From Persicaria tinctoria (Eukaryota > Streptophyta > Magnoliopsida > Caryophyllales > Polygonaceae), in the NCBI GenBank assembly GCA_037127255.1, contig JBANSL010000004.1:25675967-25739966 (forward strand): DNA of 64,000 bases, given 5' to 3'. A model generated the notes under the pieces. It saw only the letters and a program-made list of their open reading frames with translations. It ran no database searches and was not told the origin of the DNA. Shown here one piece after another: positions 21,749 through 32,960 of this stretch; position 1 is the first letter of the stretch; each line of letters starts with the position of its first letter. Position numbers and translations under genes: made by a program.

Positions 21749-23315
21749 CCACCTCGATGAACTACAATGTGTGTGATATGCTCGGCTGAACTGGTTGAGT
21801 ACTGTCACCAAACAATATGTTTTTTGCACAAATAAAGTGACCAAAAATTCTTTTTCTGTATTTGTTTATGCTTGACTGTTTCTAATTTCCAGAAATTATT
21901 TATCCATATTTTCTTATTTGCTTTGTACCTATCTTTACTTGTAGGATTTCAGAGCATAGGAAGGATCTCAGAGCATATGCATCAACAATTACTAGTTTGT
22001 AATATGATTGACAGTGTTAACAATATCCAAACTAATGTAATTTTGTTGGACATGTACAATTGGCCTATGTGGGAATCGAACCCCCTTCTTTGTGCAATGC
22101 ACAACGCTCTTCCATTGAGCTAACATGCCCTAAACCGGATGGTGAGGTTAACTATTTTACTTTTTATAATCTAAGAAGGTCCCAATTACAGTTGTCTACC
22201 GAATATCATCACTTGCATTCCAAAGTACAACTTCAATATCATCACTTGCAATTACAGTTGCAATTACAGGTGTTAGCATATATATCATAGTAATCCTTAC
22301 CAAAAAAAATCCAATTGTTCTTCAAATAAAATTATCCCCATCTCTTCTTTACTAAAAGAAAAATTATCCCTATCTTTAACATGAATTGTTCAACACAAGC
22401 AGATATATCATAGTAATCCTTATTTAAGTTCAGAACAAGCACATATATCACAACTGTAATATAAAAATCCAATTGTTCTTCAAATAAAACCTAAAATCTA
22501 GATGCAAAGCAAGTCGTAGCAATAACTGTACATAATCAGAACAACCACATATAGAAATTGAAAGAGAAGGAACAAATGTCAATACCCAATTGCACACTCC
22601 TCATCAATTCATAAACTCCCCAATTGCAATACCAATGAAAATTCCAAACCCAGTTGAAACACAAGGAGACCACCTATTCGCAGCATACCCAATTAAATCC
22701 AAGGAACACAATTTCCGATCGGAACTGATGCCAATACCCAATCGAAACACAAGGAACCCAAATTCGCTTGAAAGAGAAGGAACAGATGACAATACACCAT
22801 TAAAACAGAATGAACACAAATTCTCTTCATCGCCAATTCAAACAATAAGAGAAATAGAAAGGGAAACGACGGTACTTACCACTAGAGAGGGGGGGAGACG
22901 GAGATATTTCTGATCGGATTGCGCGATTTGGGAAACCAATTCAGTAAATCAAGAGAAGCCAATTCAAAGTTTAGTCGAACCCTAGAACAGTTCTACACTC
23001 TCGATTTAGGATTGCATGAAATATGGTTTGAAATTTGGGGGTTTTATTCATTCTCCATTTATAATTGAAATGGGCCTTTTTCTTCATTGAGCTGTTTAAT
23101 GAAACTGAGTACCAACCCAAGCCTAACTGATTTTCTTTGTCACCAAATTTTAGAGGGAAGTTAAAATTTCACTTCGAAACCCAACATTTTCGAGGGAACC
23201 CAAAATATTCGAAACCCCAATTTCATTTTCACACACTCTCATCGGAAACCCTAACCACACTCTCTCATCTTTCACACTCTCGCATTCAAAACACTAACCA
23301 CACTCCCATCTAAAC
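21749..23315. other. CACTA inter-gene region
   Basis: Between the two CACTA genes. Holds the tRNA-like sequence (22061-22130), short A/C-rich repeats such as ATATCATCACTTGCA (22203, 22237), and an unassigned 107-codon frame at 22590-22913 that I cannot link to any family. Repeated ACACTCTC phrases occur before 23316. Confidence 0.4.
22061..22130 (-). tRNA. tRNA-like sequence (probably a pseudo-tRNA)
   Basis: The minus strand reads GGGCATGTTAGCTCAATGG at the start and GGGGGTTCGATTCCCAC near the end, with a 3' GGCCA. TTAGCTCAATGG fits the internal pol III A box and GGTTCGATTCC fits the B box. The acceptor stem pairs poorly and the anticodon loop (around TGCATTGCA) does not give a convincing T33 and anticodon. 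It may be a decayed tRNA or a SINE head; no SINE tail is seen. Confidence 0.45.
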
Positions 23316-23490
23316 ATGAGGGGAGGTACAATGAGGAGGTCTACCCTCAACGGAGCAGCCATCAGACCACCACTGGCTCCGACCACAGAAAAGGCGAAGG
23401 CTAAACCGACACCCACTCCGTCAACCACCCAATCTCCAGCGGTAACCGCTCAATCTCCACCCCACACTGCGCCTTCCACCTCCCACTACC
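23316..23490 (+). pseudogene. CACTA second gene (TNPA-like), 5' coding piece
   Basis: Starts MRGGTMRRSTLNGAAIRPP and continues as Pro/Ser/Thr-rich sequence until the Athila-like LTR begins at 23491. The same composition resumes at 34969 on the other side of that element, and a PF03004-like segment lies further on (40399). I read these as one gene, the DNA-binding accessory protein of the CACTA element. The low-complexity part alone would not identify it. Confidence 0.55.
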
Positions 23491-24142
23491 TGATGTCACT
23501 AAAATAGTTAGATTTTTATGTAGTATATGCTTATTTGCAAGAAATGGAGATCTACATAAGTTTTGGTTTAATATTACAGAATTTGGAGCCTTTCCGGGAC
23601 AAAACCAAGAAGTAAAGGCGGAAGTTAAAAGCTACTCGATATCGATAATTTTGACTCGATATCGACAAAAATGATGCAGTAGAGCACATGTCGAGGAGGT
23701 GCTGATCGAGGAACTAATGACTGAAGCTACTCGAGTTCAGGACTTTACTCGATATCGACGAAGGATGAGAGCCACAACCTGCTCGAGGAAAAAGCTTGAT
23801 CGAGGAGTCGAGGAGCGCTGCTCGACCTGACCAGACAACCCGATACTAAGCAACACTCTACTAGATATCGAGGAAACTTCTCGATATCGACAAACCCAGG
23901 GCACATGTACGGGCAACGTCGAGAAGAAGCGGCTCGATAAAGACCCGCCAGCAAATTCAGTGACACCAGTCCTCGATATCTAGTTACTTACTCGATATCG
24001 ACAACACCAGAAGTGCGCATCCGAGCCAAGTCGAGAAGAAGCTACTCGAGCATGCCGCTGAAGCCAAGTCGACACACCACTCTCCTCGATATCGAGGAAA
24101 CTACTCGATTTTCTTACAAGTCTCGATTTTCCTCCAACAACA
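23491..24142 (+). repeat. Athila-like 5' LTR (shortened)
   Basis: 652 bp against 2008 bp for the partner. One gap (about 60 bp) lies between two TTATG repeats near 23520. A second gap of about 1.3 kb lies at the last palindrome near 24110. Holds six exact TCGATATCGA words plus near copies. It ends CAACAACA, 3 nt before the PBS. Confidence 0.88.
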
Positions 24143-24145
24143 AAT

Positions 24146-24163
24146 TGGCGCCATTGCCGGGGA
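24146..24163 (+). other. Primer-binding site, tRNA-Asp
   Basis: TGGCGCCATTGCCGGGGA, one mismatch from the complement of the 3' end of plant tRNA-Asp (TGGCGCCGTTGCCGGGGA, seen perfectly at 61194). Typical for Athila-type elements. Confidence 0.9.
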
Positions 24164-24225
24164 AGCAATCATTCGCGCCTTATGTAGTTAAATCTCACGT
24201 CTGCTTTGAGTTACTTTGCAGGTGT

Positions 24226-25487
24226 ATGCGCCGTTCTTGTCAACCACCTGAGTTTGACGGCTTAGACGAATCGGAACGCCTTATACACATCCAAGCTAAA
24301 CTAAAAAGAGGCATAGCAGCTGCTGAAACACAAGCTGAGATGATTGAGAGGCTTCAGAGGGAACTAGCCGCCAAAGATACTGCTCTCAACACTGAAAGAG
24401 CAGGCAGGCAACAGGAAACTGCACGAATGAGGCAATTGGAAGATGAGCTTGCCCAATACCCTACCACCGCAGAGGATTACATGCACCCAACACTCATCGT
24501 GCCTGAATTGGCTATTCTAATCCCTGAGAATAACTATGAAATTTGCACACATTTCTTAATAGAAATTAAACAGAATGCTTTTTATGGTAGATTTAATGAA
24601 TGCCCTCTTCAACATATTACCAACTTTACTGATATGTGTCGTACTCTTGCTAAAGGTACCACCTTGGAGTACATCTTGATGAAGGCTTTCTGTTGGTCTC
24701 TCGCTGGTCCCGCATTGAAGTGGCTGGAAGGCCTGAAACCACGATCTCTCACAACATGGGCTCAAGTAAAGCAGGAATTTCTCAATAAATTCTTTCCTCC
24801 TGCCAATACAGCGCTCCTCCGCCAAAAGATCACATCTTTCAAACAGCATCCTGGAGAGCCGCTAGCAAAGGCATGGGAACGCTATAAGGATCTACTGCGA
24901 TCCTGCCCTATAAAGGGACAACAACCATGCGTCGTTCAGGAGATCTTCTTCAATTCTCTTGACTTGGCTGCTAAGGATAGGATCAACACATATACTCATT
25001 ATGAGTATTTGACGATGCCACCAGCTGACGCATGGGCTGCCCTTGACAAGCTGACCAACCATGATAACAAGTATGGGATTCCCATCAATTATGATGAGAA
25101 TGCCTATGCCAGGCCAGCCCCATCCATGCCTCTCTATGAGCCGTCTAAGGAGATAGACCAGAGACCAAAATCGCAAGCTCCTGAAGCAAGTCAAGTATCT
25201 CTCTGTCAACAAACCTTGCATCGAATGTGGTTCACAACGGCACACCACTACTGAGTGCCCGCGCACGGAGCAAGTGAGGATGGCAGAGATTCATGAAGAG
25301 GCAGCTTACGCAGGGGATCCCAATTGCTATATGGGAGACCAAAGATTCTATCAACCACAACGGAACCAAGGTCCTCCTAGGAACCCCCAGCCATACAGAG
25401 CTCCAGGACTTCCAGAAAGGGATCAAAGGAAGGATAATCTGCAGCTTATCCTCGACGAGATGAGGAAAAATCAAGCACAACAGAAGT
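24226..25487 (+). pseudogene. Athila-like Gag with zinc knuckle, frameshifted
   Basis: The likely start is ATG 24226; the open frame from 24013 begins inside the LTR. Residues about 25-75 are a coiled coil (ETQAEMIERLQRELAAKD). Then the Retrotrans_gag capsid region: FCWSLAGPALKWLEGL, WAQVKQEFLNKFFPP and RYKDLLRSCP. Near 25190 the frame shifts, and the zinc knuckle CIECGSQRHTTTEC (25219-25260) lies in the next frame. A TAG at 25487-25489 ends that frame. Gag forms the particle and binds RNA. Confidence 0.85.
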
Positions 25488-25862
25488 AGTCTACAAGCGC
25501 CATCAATAATCAGCTCCAGAACATCAATTCAAAATTTGGAGAGCTAGACATCTGGAAGAAAAACATTGAGACTCAAATGAGTCAATTCGCGGCACAGGTT
25601 CCACGACCATCCGGACAGCTCCCAGGGCATACAGAACCAAATCCTAAAGGGCAGAATGGACATGTCGCTGCGGTAAAGCTACGGAGCGGTCACAAATTGC
25701 ACGAGCCAGAGAACGGGGAAGAAAAAGGCAAAATTGTCCTCGACAATGAGCAGTAGAAACTCGATGTCGACCAAAGCTTGGTCGATATCGACAAAATTCT
25801 ACTCGACACAGAAGAGAAGAAGAGCTCGGACGCGTCTGCACAGCCCAGCAAGGAATTTATGA
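25488..25862 (+). pseudogene. Gag-pol linker with TCGATATCGA words; protease missing
   Basis: Continues the gag frame past a TAG (INNQLQNINSKFGELD, a common Athila phrase; then a Lys-Leu-rich stretch) and past a second TAG at 25755. The part after it encodes LDVDQSLVDIDKILLDTEE, which is the TCGATATCGA-type word in coding form. The aspartic protease and RT fingers/palm that should follow are absent: the frame runs straight into the end of the RT palm near 25870. Confidence 0.7.
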
Positions 25863-26650
25863 TACTACTTTCGATATTTGTCTCTCTAATCTACGCAGGT
25901 TACTCAAGCGTTGTGAAGAGACAAATTTGGTTCTTAACTGGGAAAAATGCCACTTTATGGTAAAGGAAGGAATCGTGCTAGTGGAGAAGTTGCCCCCACC
26001 ATCATCCATTAAAGAGATAACGAGTTTTCTTGGTCATGCTGGTTTTTATAGAAGGTTTATTCAAGATTTTTCTAAAATTGCCAAGCCATTAACTAACCTT
26101 CTTATGAAAGATGTTAAGTTTGTGTTTTCTAGCGAATGTCTTGAAGCCTTCATCAGGTTAAAAGAAGCGCTTATCTCCGCTCCAATCATTCAATCGCCGG
26201 ATTGGTCATTACCATTTGAAATCATGTGTGATGCCAGCGATTATGCTGTGGGAGCAGTTCTAGGACAGTGGAAGGACAAGAAACTACATGCCATCTACTA
26301 TGCAAGCAAGACTCTGGATGCGGTTTAGGCTAAGTACACCGCATCAGAGAAAGAATTATTGGCTGTGGTTTTTGCTTTTGAAAAATTTCGTTCTTATCTT
26401 GTTGGTTCTAAAGTTATTGTACATACTGACCATGCTGCTCTTAGATATTTGATGACAAAGAAGGATGCAAAACCAAGGTTGTTACGATGGGTGCTCCTAC
26501 TTCAAGAATTTGATGTTGAGCTAAAGGACAATAAGGGCACAGAGAATTCAGTCGCCGATCATCTATTCAGGCTCCCCAAAGTCATGCTAGAGGAAGCCCA
26601 GGACGCTACACCAATCGACGACTCTCGCCCAGACGAGCACCTAATGCAGA
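25863..26650 (+). pseudogene. Athila-like RT thumb and RNase H
   Basis: Begins within RT at LRRLLKRCEETNLVLNW and ECHFM-type wording; the catalytic YIDD lies upstream and is deleted. EKLPPPSSIKEITSFLGHA and FYRRFI are the RT thumb. RNase H carries all four acidic positions: [28 protein letters not shown] and VADHL. One stop (TAG at 26326, where a Gln codon is expected: LDAV-stop-AKYT). A small deletion after EGIVL removed the usual GHK segment. Confidence 0.85.
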
Positions 26651-26961
26651 CTGACATGGTCTTCCTCGACATCGAGCAAACCAGGTGAGTTATCAGGTGA
26701 GTATTCTTCTTTGCATGGATTTGAGCTGCAGGGGTACTCGACATCGGGCAAAATTTTGTCGATATCGACAAAGGCCAACTCGATAGACCACCTGGAGCCG
26801 AGCACAGCACAAGCAGACAGTACAGTTTTACTCGATATTGAGGAAAACTCGTCGCGATCGAGTAAAGCTGACCACCAGAGGCCATTCACACCACCAGGCA
26901 AAACTGCAGTCTCCTCGATATCGAGTAATATTACTCGATATCGACTAGCCCTAGGTGAGAT
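26651..26961 (+). repeat. TCGATATCGA words in the RNase H-integrase linker
   Basis: A 0.3-kb linker that is not conserved in Athila proteins. It contains CTCGACATCG, GTCGATATCGAC (26758), CTCGATATTGAG (26829), CTCGATATCGAG and CTCGATATCGAC (26915-26945), and translates as repeated LDIE/VDIDK-type peptides. The same words fill the LTRs of this element. Confidence 0.7.
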
Positions 26962-28289
26962 TTCAGGTGAGGTTCTTCGTATGGATTCCGGTGAGGATTT
27001 TTTCGTTACACCTCCTACTAGTCATATTCATGATATATATGCTATAAAAGGATCAAAGGTACCCTGGTATGCGGATTTCACTAACTATCTAGCAGGAAAT
27101 GAGATTCCGTCAGGACTATCCTCACAGGCAAAGAAGAAATTCCTCCATGACGTCAAGCAATAATATTGGGATGATCCGTACTTATTCAAACAAGGGAAGG
27201 ACCATATCTTCAGACGTTGTATCCCGGAGGAGGAGGTGGAAAGTGTCATTCGCCATTGTCATACTCTCCCTACAGGCGGACATGCAAAAGGTTTCAAAAC
27301 TGCATCTAAGGTACTTCAATGTGGTTTTTACTGGCTCAATTTTTTCAGGGATGTGCAGGCTTATGTCACTTCATGTGATGAGTGCCAAAGATCAGGCAAC
27401 ATTATTTGGAAGAATGAGACACCACTCACAGGGATTTTGGAGGTTGAGCTATTTGATGTATGTGGAATTGACTTTATGGGACCATTCCCTGCTTCTGGAC
27501 CTTACAAATACATCCTTGTGGCGGTCGATTTCAAAGTTTGTTAAAACTAACATATTTCCTCGCTTTGGTGTTCCTAGAGTTCTTATTTCTGGCTCACATT
27601 TCATCGAGAGAGGGTTTGAGGCTCTTTTGGCTAAGTATGGGGTGACGCACAGGGTGACAACACCTTATCATCCCCAAATTAGTGGTCAAGTGGAGGTCTC
27701 TAATCGTCAAATCAAAGCCATCTTGGAAAAGACAGTCTCTCGCTCTAAGAAGGATTGGTCATCTAAACTTGATGATGCGCTATGGGCTTATTGGACATCT
27801 TACAAAACACCGCTGAGAATAACTCCTTACAACTTGGTTTATGGCAAGTCTTGCCATTTACCTGTCGAACTGGAGCATAAAGCAATGTGGGCCCTCAAGG
27901 AGCTCAACATGGATCTCGATGAGGCAGGTAAGAAGCGATTTATTGATTTGCAGGAGTTAGAGGAGCTAAGATTGAAAGCATATGAGAATGCTGAAATCTA
28001 CAAGGAGCGCACCAAGAGATGGCACTATAAGAAACTTGTGCCAAAGACATATGATGTAGGTGACAAAGTGCTTTTATATAATTCTAGACAGCGTCTATTT
28101 CCAGGAAAGCTTAGGACAAGATGGAGTGGACTTTTCTTGGTTCACCACATATACCCTCATGGAGCAGTGGAGTTAATTGGCGGTGATGTAACCACCTTTA
28201 AAGTAAATGGGCACAGGGTCAAGAAATACTATGACAAAGAAGACCCGGAAAAGGAGATTCGCGCCACTCTGGCGTTGGTCAAAGCCTAA
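26962..28289 (+). pseudogene. Athila-like integrase, frameshifted
   Basis: The zinc-binding HHCC domain is intact in sequence: [13 protein letters not shown] and CDECQRSGN (about 27245-27400). The first catalytic Asp is in [10 protein letters not shown]. About 20 residues after VAVD are deleted with a frame change (27530). The second block reads LISGSHF instead of LISDGGSHF, so the second Asp is lost. The Glu remains in [14 protein letters not shown]. The C-terminal part ([34 protein letters not shown]) is open to TAA 28287. No chromodomain, as expected for Athila. Confidence 0.88.
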
Positions 28290-28660
28290 AACAGGGAAGT
28301 GGGTCGAGCTAACGACTTAAACCTTAGCGCTTAACGGAGGCAACCCGCTTTTCTTACTCTTTCTTTTTCTTTACATTTTATTTTATTTTATTTTCTTGCA
28401 ATTCGTGCATAATCTCTTGTCATGGTTAAATTCAGACATTCAAGGAGGTTCTATATGAGTCAGGTTCATCTAAATCGGGTAGGCCATTCAGGTAAGTGGG
28501 ATGTTTCAGGTAAGTTATTTTTCTTTCTACAAAAAAAAAAAAAAAGAACAGGTAATTTTTATTTAGTTTTTAAAATTTTCGGATATTTTTTATAAATACC
28601 TTACCTTGGAACCTTCCTCTCCCCCTCTGCCTTCTTTGACATCGGCCAACTGACCTATGG
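28290..28660 (+). other. Athila post-pol spacer
   Basis: Contains TAAACCTTAGCGCTTAACGG and GGAGGCAACCCGCTTTTCTT directly after the integrase stop. A phrase of this kind (…AGCGCT…GGGAGGCAACCC…) is typical after Athila pol. Its function is unknown to me. An A15 run is at 28531. Confidence 0.5.
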
Positions 28661-29044
28661 TTCGTATGGGACGGAGTTAATAAACAGACTAAAATTATAG
28701 GGTAAAATTTATAAACTGTTGGTAAAATTAGTTAAAAATTTATGAAAAAATATAAACTCCGTATGGGGTGAAAAACAGTTTATTTGTAAAAAGTGGAGTT
28801 TATTTGTTTTTATTAGGGGTATTGTGGCACTTTCAAACCAAATAAGATAAAAGAGAAGGGATAAAATAGTAATTATTGAAAAAAAAGCTCCAAAATAAGC
28901 TTGTATCTTCGACTTTTTTTTAAACCTTTGCTTTTAACTGGTTTTTGACTAATCTTGGTGGCCATACACCAATTAACCGGGTTGAATTTTTTAACAGCTA
29001 CAAGTTCCTAATTTAAACCGGTTGAATTGGGAAGCCATACACAG
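28661..29044. mobile_element. MITE-like insertion, 384 bp
   Basis: AT-rich, non-coding, flanked by CCTATGG (28654-28660 and 29045-29051). Ends TTCGTATGGGAC... and ...GAAGCCATACACAG share inverted GTATGG. A 7-8 bp duplication could fit hAT or a mutated Mutator target, so the superfamily is open. Confidence 0.5.
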
Positions 29045-29493
29045 CCTATGGCTGCCCAATTTATGGAATTTTTGAGAACCTAGGTAGAGATTGAAAATTG
29101 AGTTGTGTGTTGAATGTTTAGGGTTTGAAATTTGTGTGGAAAATTGATATTTATGATTAGGGTGGGTTATTTATAGAAATAATTGTGATTGGTAGGCTGA
29201 TTTTGTATATATCGACATATTTTCCATATTTAGTTAATTTATATTATCAAAAGGTATTCATGAAATTTATGGAATTATAGCATGCTATATTTGGAAATTT
29301 CTTGAATTTTTTAGCTTTATTTAAATTCATATATATGTCACATTATTGTTCATTTATATGGATTATTTAATGATTTGATAATATGAGCTTCATATGCTTA
29401 TTAGAATACTTTTAGAATAGTTCATTAACTAAGTATGGGGTTATTTTATTAAAGAGGTTATCTTATAAAGGGTATTCAATTTTGCAGGAATTG

Positions 29494-30582
29494 TGGTACT
29501 AGCAGCACGGGCTGAAAATGACCGTTGGTACGACCGACCCACTATGGAGTAGCTGGGAATGCAGCACTGGATGATTCAGGCATTTGGGTGGCTTGATGTG
29601 GACCGATTATTAGAGCCCCTGGACTACCATTACCCGATCCTGACTGGACAGTTCCTTGCCACTCTCCGTCGGGTACTCTGCCTCACAACAGCGGGTCCAC
29701 TTCCAGGGCAACAAACCCTACACTAGGTCCTTACAGGAGATCAGCGAAGCTTTCTCCTTCACCCACACCACCGACCCATTTCACATCAATGACACAACTT
29801 TGATGTGGCGTTACATGACTGGAGTGTTGCAGCCGACTAGGGACACCATCTACACCTCCCGCATCGCCAGTCCCCTTTTTGCTACCATCATGAGGATTCT
29901 GGGTAGCACCATATGAGCACGACCAGTGCTGCGGCGGCCTGTCCATCCAGGGATGAAGTGCCTTAGACGAATGTTGTTCCAGTCTGACCACCTGCCGCTC
30001 GCCCATGCTTGGCTTCAACACTGCATCACCCGCCGAAACGACCCCACGGGAGCCATGTACGACGGGTGTATGGTGACTATCTTGGCTCGCCACCTAGGTG
30101 TCCCAGTCGACAACTACACTGCATGGGCAGTTATGAGGATTAACTTTGCGTCCCTGCAGAAGGGACGTATCATTACTCGCCGCAACAACACCTGGGTCCA
30201 CTACACATTCCATAGGGCTATTCGGCACGAGATGATGGGTCTGCACAGAGTTCGCAACTGGTACACCACTTGGACAGGAGTGGAGTATCACCCCACTATC
30301 GACCCAACCGTCGATCCTACACTGAGGGATGAGCCCATTTTTACTGACGACGACATGGATGAGGATGACGCAGGGGACAACGACAACAACGAGGCTGACA
30401 GTGCCCAAGCCTCTCGCCATTCTCACCAGTCATCACAGCAGCTTCACTACCACTACTCCCATCACTCCCAGCAGTCTCACCATGCTAGCAGACCTTCTAA
30501 TGGCATCACTGCACGATTAGATGCCATCCAGGACCAGCTGATCGGCTTAACCTTAGGCCAGAACGCCATGGCCTCCCGATAG
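29494..30582 (+). pseudogene. Athila ORF-1-type protein, post-pol gene
   Basis: Two overlapping frames (to about 29705, then 29700-30582) carry RWYDRPTMEQ-like wording with a TAG, FGWLDVDRLLEPLDYHYP, FQGNKPYTRSLQEISEAF, NDTTLMWRYMTGVLQP and LPLAHAWLQHCIT. This resembles the Arabidopsis Athila ORF-1 family (PF03078). An acidic, His/Gln-rich tail follows (DEDDAGDNDNNEADSAQ, HYHYSHHSQQSHHAS). TAG stops at 30579 and beyond interrupt it; the inverted copy at 30983-31498 has CAG at those places. The role in the element is unclear (sometimes placed at the env-like position). Confidence 0.7.
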
Positions 30583-30762
30583 GAGGACTTTCGGACAGCT
30601 GTGATGGAGCGCTTTGACAGACAGGACCAGCAGCCCTGGGCATACCCACATGAGTTCTTCCAGTAGGGGACCAACTTTCAGCACGGAGGTCCTTCTCAGC
30701 AGTAGCCTGGTAGCTCTTCTCATGGAAGAGCTCTTGAATATCAGTTTGGCTCCTACTTTCCA
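29931..30762 (+). repeat. Inverted repeat, left arm (Athila ORF-1)
   Basis: About 830 bp matching 30983-31816 in reverse orientation, around 90% identical by eye, with a spacer of about 220 bp. Transcription through both arms would give a long hairpin RNA. Confidence 0.85.
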
Positions 30763-30982
30763 CACTATGGTCTACCACCACCAGCACCTCCCCAGTGACA
30801 GCTCTGTGAGTTTCTTTTCCCCTAACTTTGATGTTATTTATTTGACAGTGAGGACACTATCTGTTTTAAGTATGAGGTGAGAGAAAAGACTGTATTGAGG
30901 ACTTTGTGTTTATGTGCTTTCAGAACATTATTTGTACTTTTAAGTCTTATTTCATGGTTTGGACCAAATTTTTTAGGATATG

Positions 30983-31816
30983 ACCAACCTGATTGTCAGG
31001 AGCTCCTCCATGGGAAGAGCTATCAGGCTGCTGCTGAGAAGGACCTCCGTGCTGAAAGTTTATCCCCTGCTGGAAGAACTCATGTGGGTATGCCCAGGGC
31101 CGCTGGTCCTGTCTGTCAAAGCGCTCCATCACAGCTGTCCGAAAGTCCTCCTGTCGGGAGGCCATGACGTTCTGGCCTAAGGTTAAGCTGATCAGCTGCT
31201 CCTGGATGGCATCTAATCGTGCAGTGATGCCATCAGAAAGTCCGCTAGCATGGTAAAGCTGTTGGGAGTGATGGGAGTGGTGAGAGTGAAGATGTTGTGG
31301 GGACTGGTGAGAATGGTGAGAGGCTTGGGCACTGTCAGCCTCGTTGTTGACGTTGTCTCCTGCGTCACCCTCATCTATGTCGTCGTCAGTAAAAATGGGC
31401 TCATCCCTCAGTGTAGGATCGGCGGTTGGGTCGATAGTAGGGTGATACTCCACTCCTGTCCAGGTGGTGTACCAGTTGCGAACTCTGTGCGGACCCATCA
31501 GCTCCTGTCCTGCCGAATAGCCATATGGAATGTGTAGTGGACCCAGGTGTTGTTGCGGCGAGTAATGATACGTCCCTTCTGTAGGGACGCAAAGTTAATC
31601 CTCATAACTGCCTATGCAGTGTAGTTGTCGACTGGGACACCTAGGTGGCGAGCCAGGATAGCCACCATACACTCGTCGTAGATGGCTCCCGTGAGGTCGT
31701 TTCGGTGGGTGATGCAGTGCTGAAGCCAAGCATGGGCGAGCGGCAGGTGGTCAGACTAGAACAACATTCGTCTGAGGCACTCTATCTCTGGATGGACAGG
31801 CCGCCGCAGCTCTGGT
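30983..31816 (-). pseudogene. Inverted repeat, right arm (reversed Athila ORF-1 copy)
   Basis: Reverse copy of 29931-30762. The open part 30947-31498 keeps RVRNWYTTWTGVEYHP, ARLDAIQEQLISLTLGQ and RQEDFRTAVMERFDRQ without the stops of the left arm. It has its own stops instead (Gln to TAG near 31755, Trp to TAG near 31612). The arms therefore decayed independently after duplication. Confidence 0.85.
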
Positions 31817-32960
31817 CTTTTTATAGGAAGAACATTAAAAATCCCTCTGCTTTCTTGAGTGTATTTACTATTCTTATGCATTTCTAAATGTTGTGATAGT
31901 TATTCAAAGCCAATGGATTTATATGTTTATGTGAATGAGAATTAAATGACGGAGGCACCTTTTAAGCCAATTTTATCCTCTCTTTATCTACCCTGCATTA
32001 TCCCTGCTTGAAGCCAGAACATTAGCCTGAGACTTTTATTATAAACTCCACAAAATTATCCTTAGCCAAATTGAGTCTGACACCCATTTAGGAATTAAGA
32101 CTTAGAGTTGGTTGGAATGATGATTTGTGGAAGGACTGAGCTTGTGTTTCATTTCAAGTGAGAAGGATTTTTGAGTTTATTAAGTTATGGGTTGGTTTTA
32201 TATTTTTATCTTGCTATGCATACTATGTAAAAGGATATTTGGCTCACCCTATAAATGCACTAGTCTTATTTTATTTTCGTTTAAAAAAAAAAATTGAAAA
32301 ACAAAGAGAAAAACAAAAGAAGAAAAAGTTGTGATTATGAATAAAGTGCATGAGCCAAATTTTCCTTGTTTCTTTCATTTTCGCAAAATTTATACTTTGG
32401 AGAGGTTAATTAAGTTTGAATGGTTACGTACTTCGTTGAGATAAGTTGGAGAGTTTGGTTAATACATATGATTGAGAGTTATGGTTTGGTTGAGTTGTGT
32501 TGGAGATTTAGGAGTCTTGATTCCCGAATTTTATTAAGCACCAAATGGCCAAATAATTCCATACCCTTTTATTTCTTACCAAGCCCCATTACAACCCCGC
32601 CGAATGGAATCTTCTTTGAAGACTTCTATTGAGCGAAGTCCTCCTGATGATTCTTGTTGCATTTACATAATTGGTTGCGAAGTGGCTTTATATTTAAATT
32701 GCAATGTTTATGAGATTGTATATGGAATTGAGTTGAGAGTTGATCTGCATATCCTAAACACATTGAGAGTTGAGAGTAAACACTTTACCCTGGTGAGGTT
32801 GGATTTATATTGCATATGCCCATGGATCGCTCATATATGTGTGATGACGTTAAATTCACTTGTCTTACATTGCTACTGCTCGAGAAGTTGTTTTTGACAA
32901 AGGCGAAGACTTGAAGGATGTGTTGTAGGTATTGGAAGCAAGTCTATGTATTGGGTGATT
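31817..32960 (+). other. Athila-like 3' untranslated region
   Basis: AT-rich, no frame of interest. Homologous in style to 51458-52830 (minus). Contains an A11 run at 32283. The polypurine tract before the LTR is weak (TTGGGTGATT). Confidence 0.5.

Noticed and set aside
22590..22913. 107-codon frame as a conserved small protein
   Set aside because: Low-complexity, no known motif, overlapped by an opposite frame; left as unassigned CACTA inter-gene DNA.
24013..24225. Upstream extension of the Athila-like gag frame to ATG 24013
   Set aside because: This part is LTR and PBS; the first plausible start inside the element is 24226.
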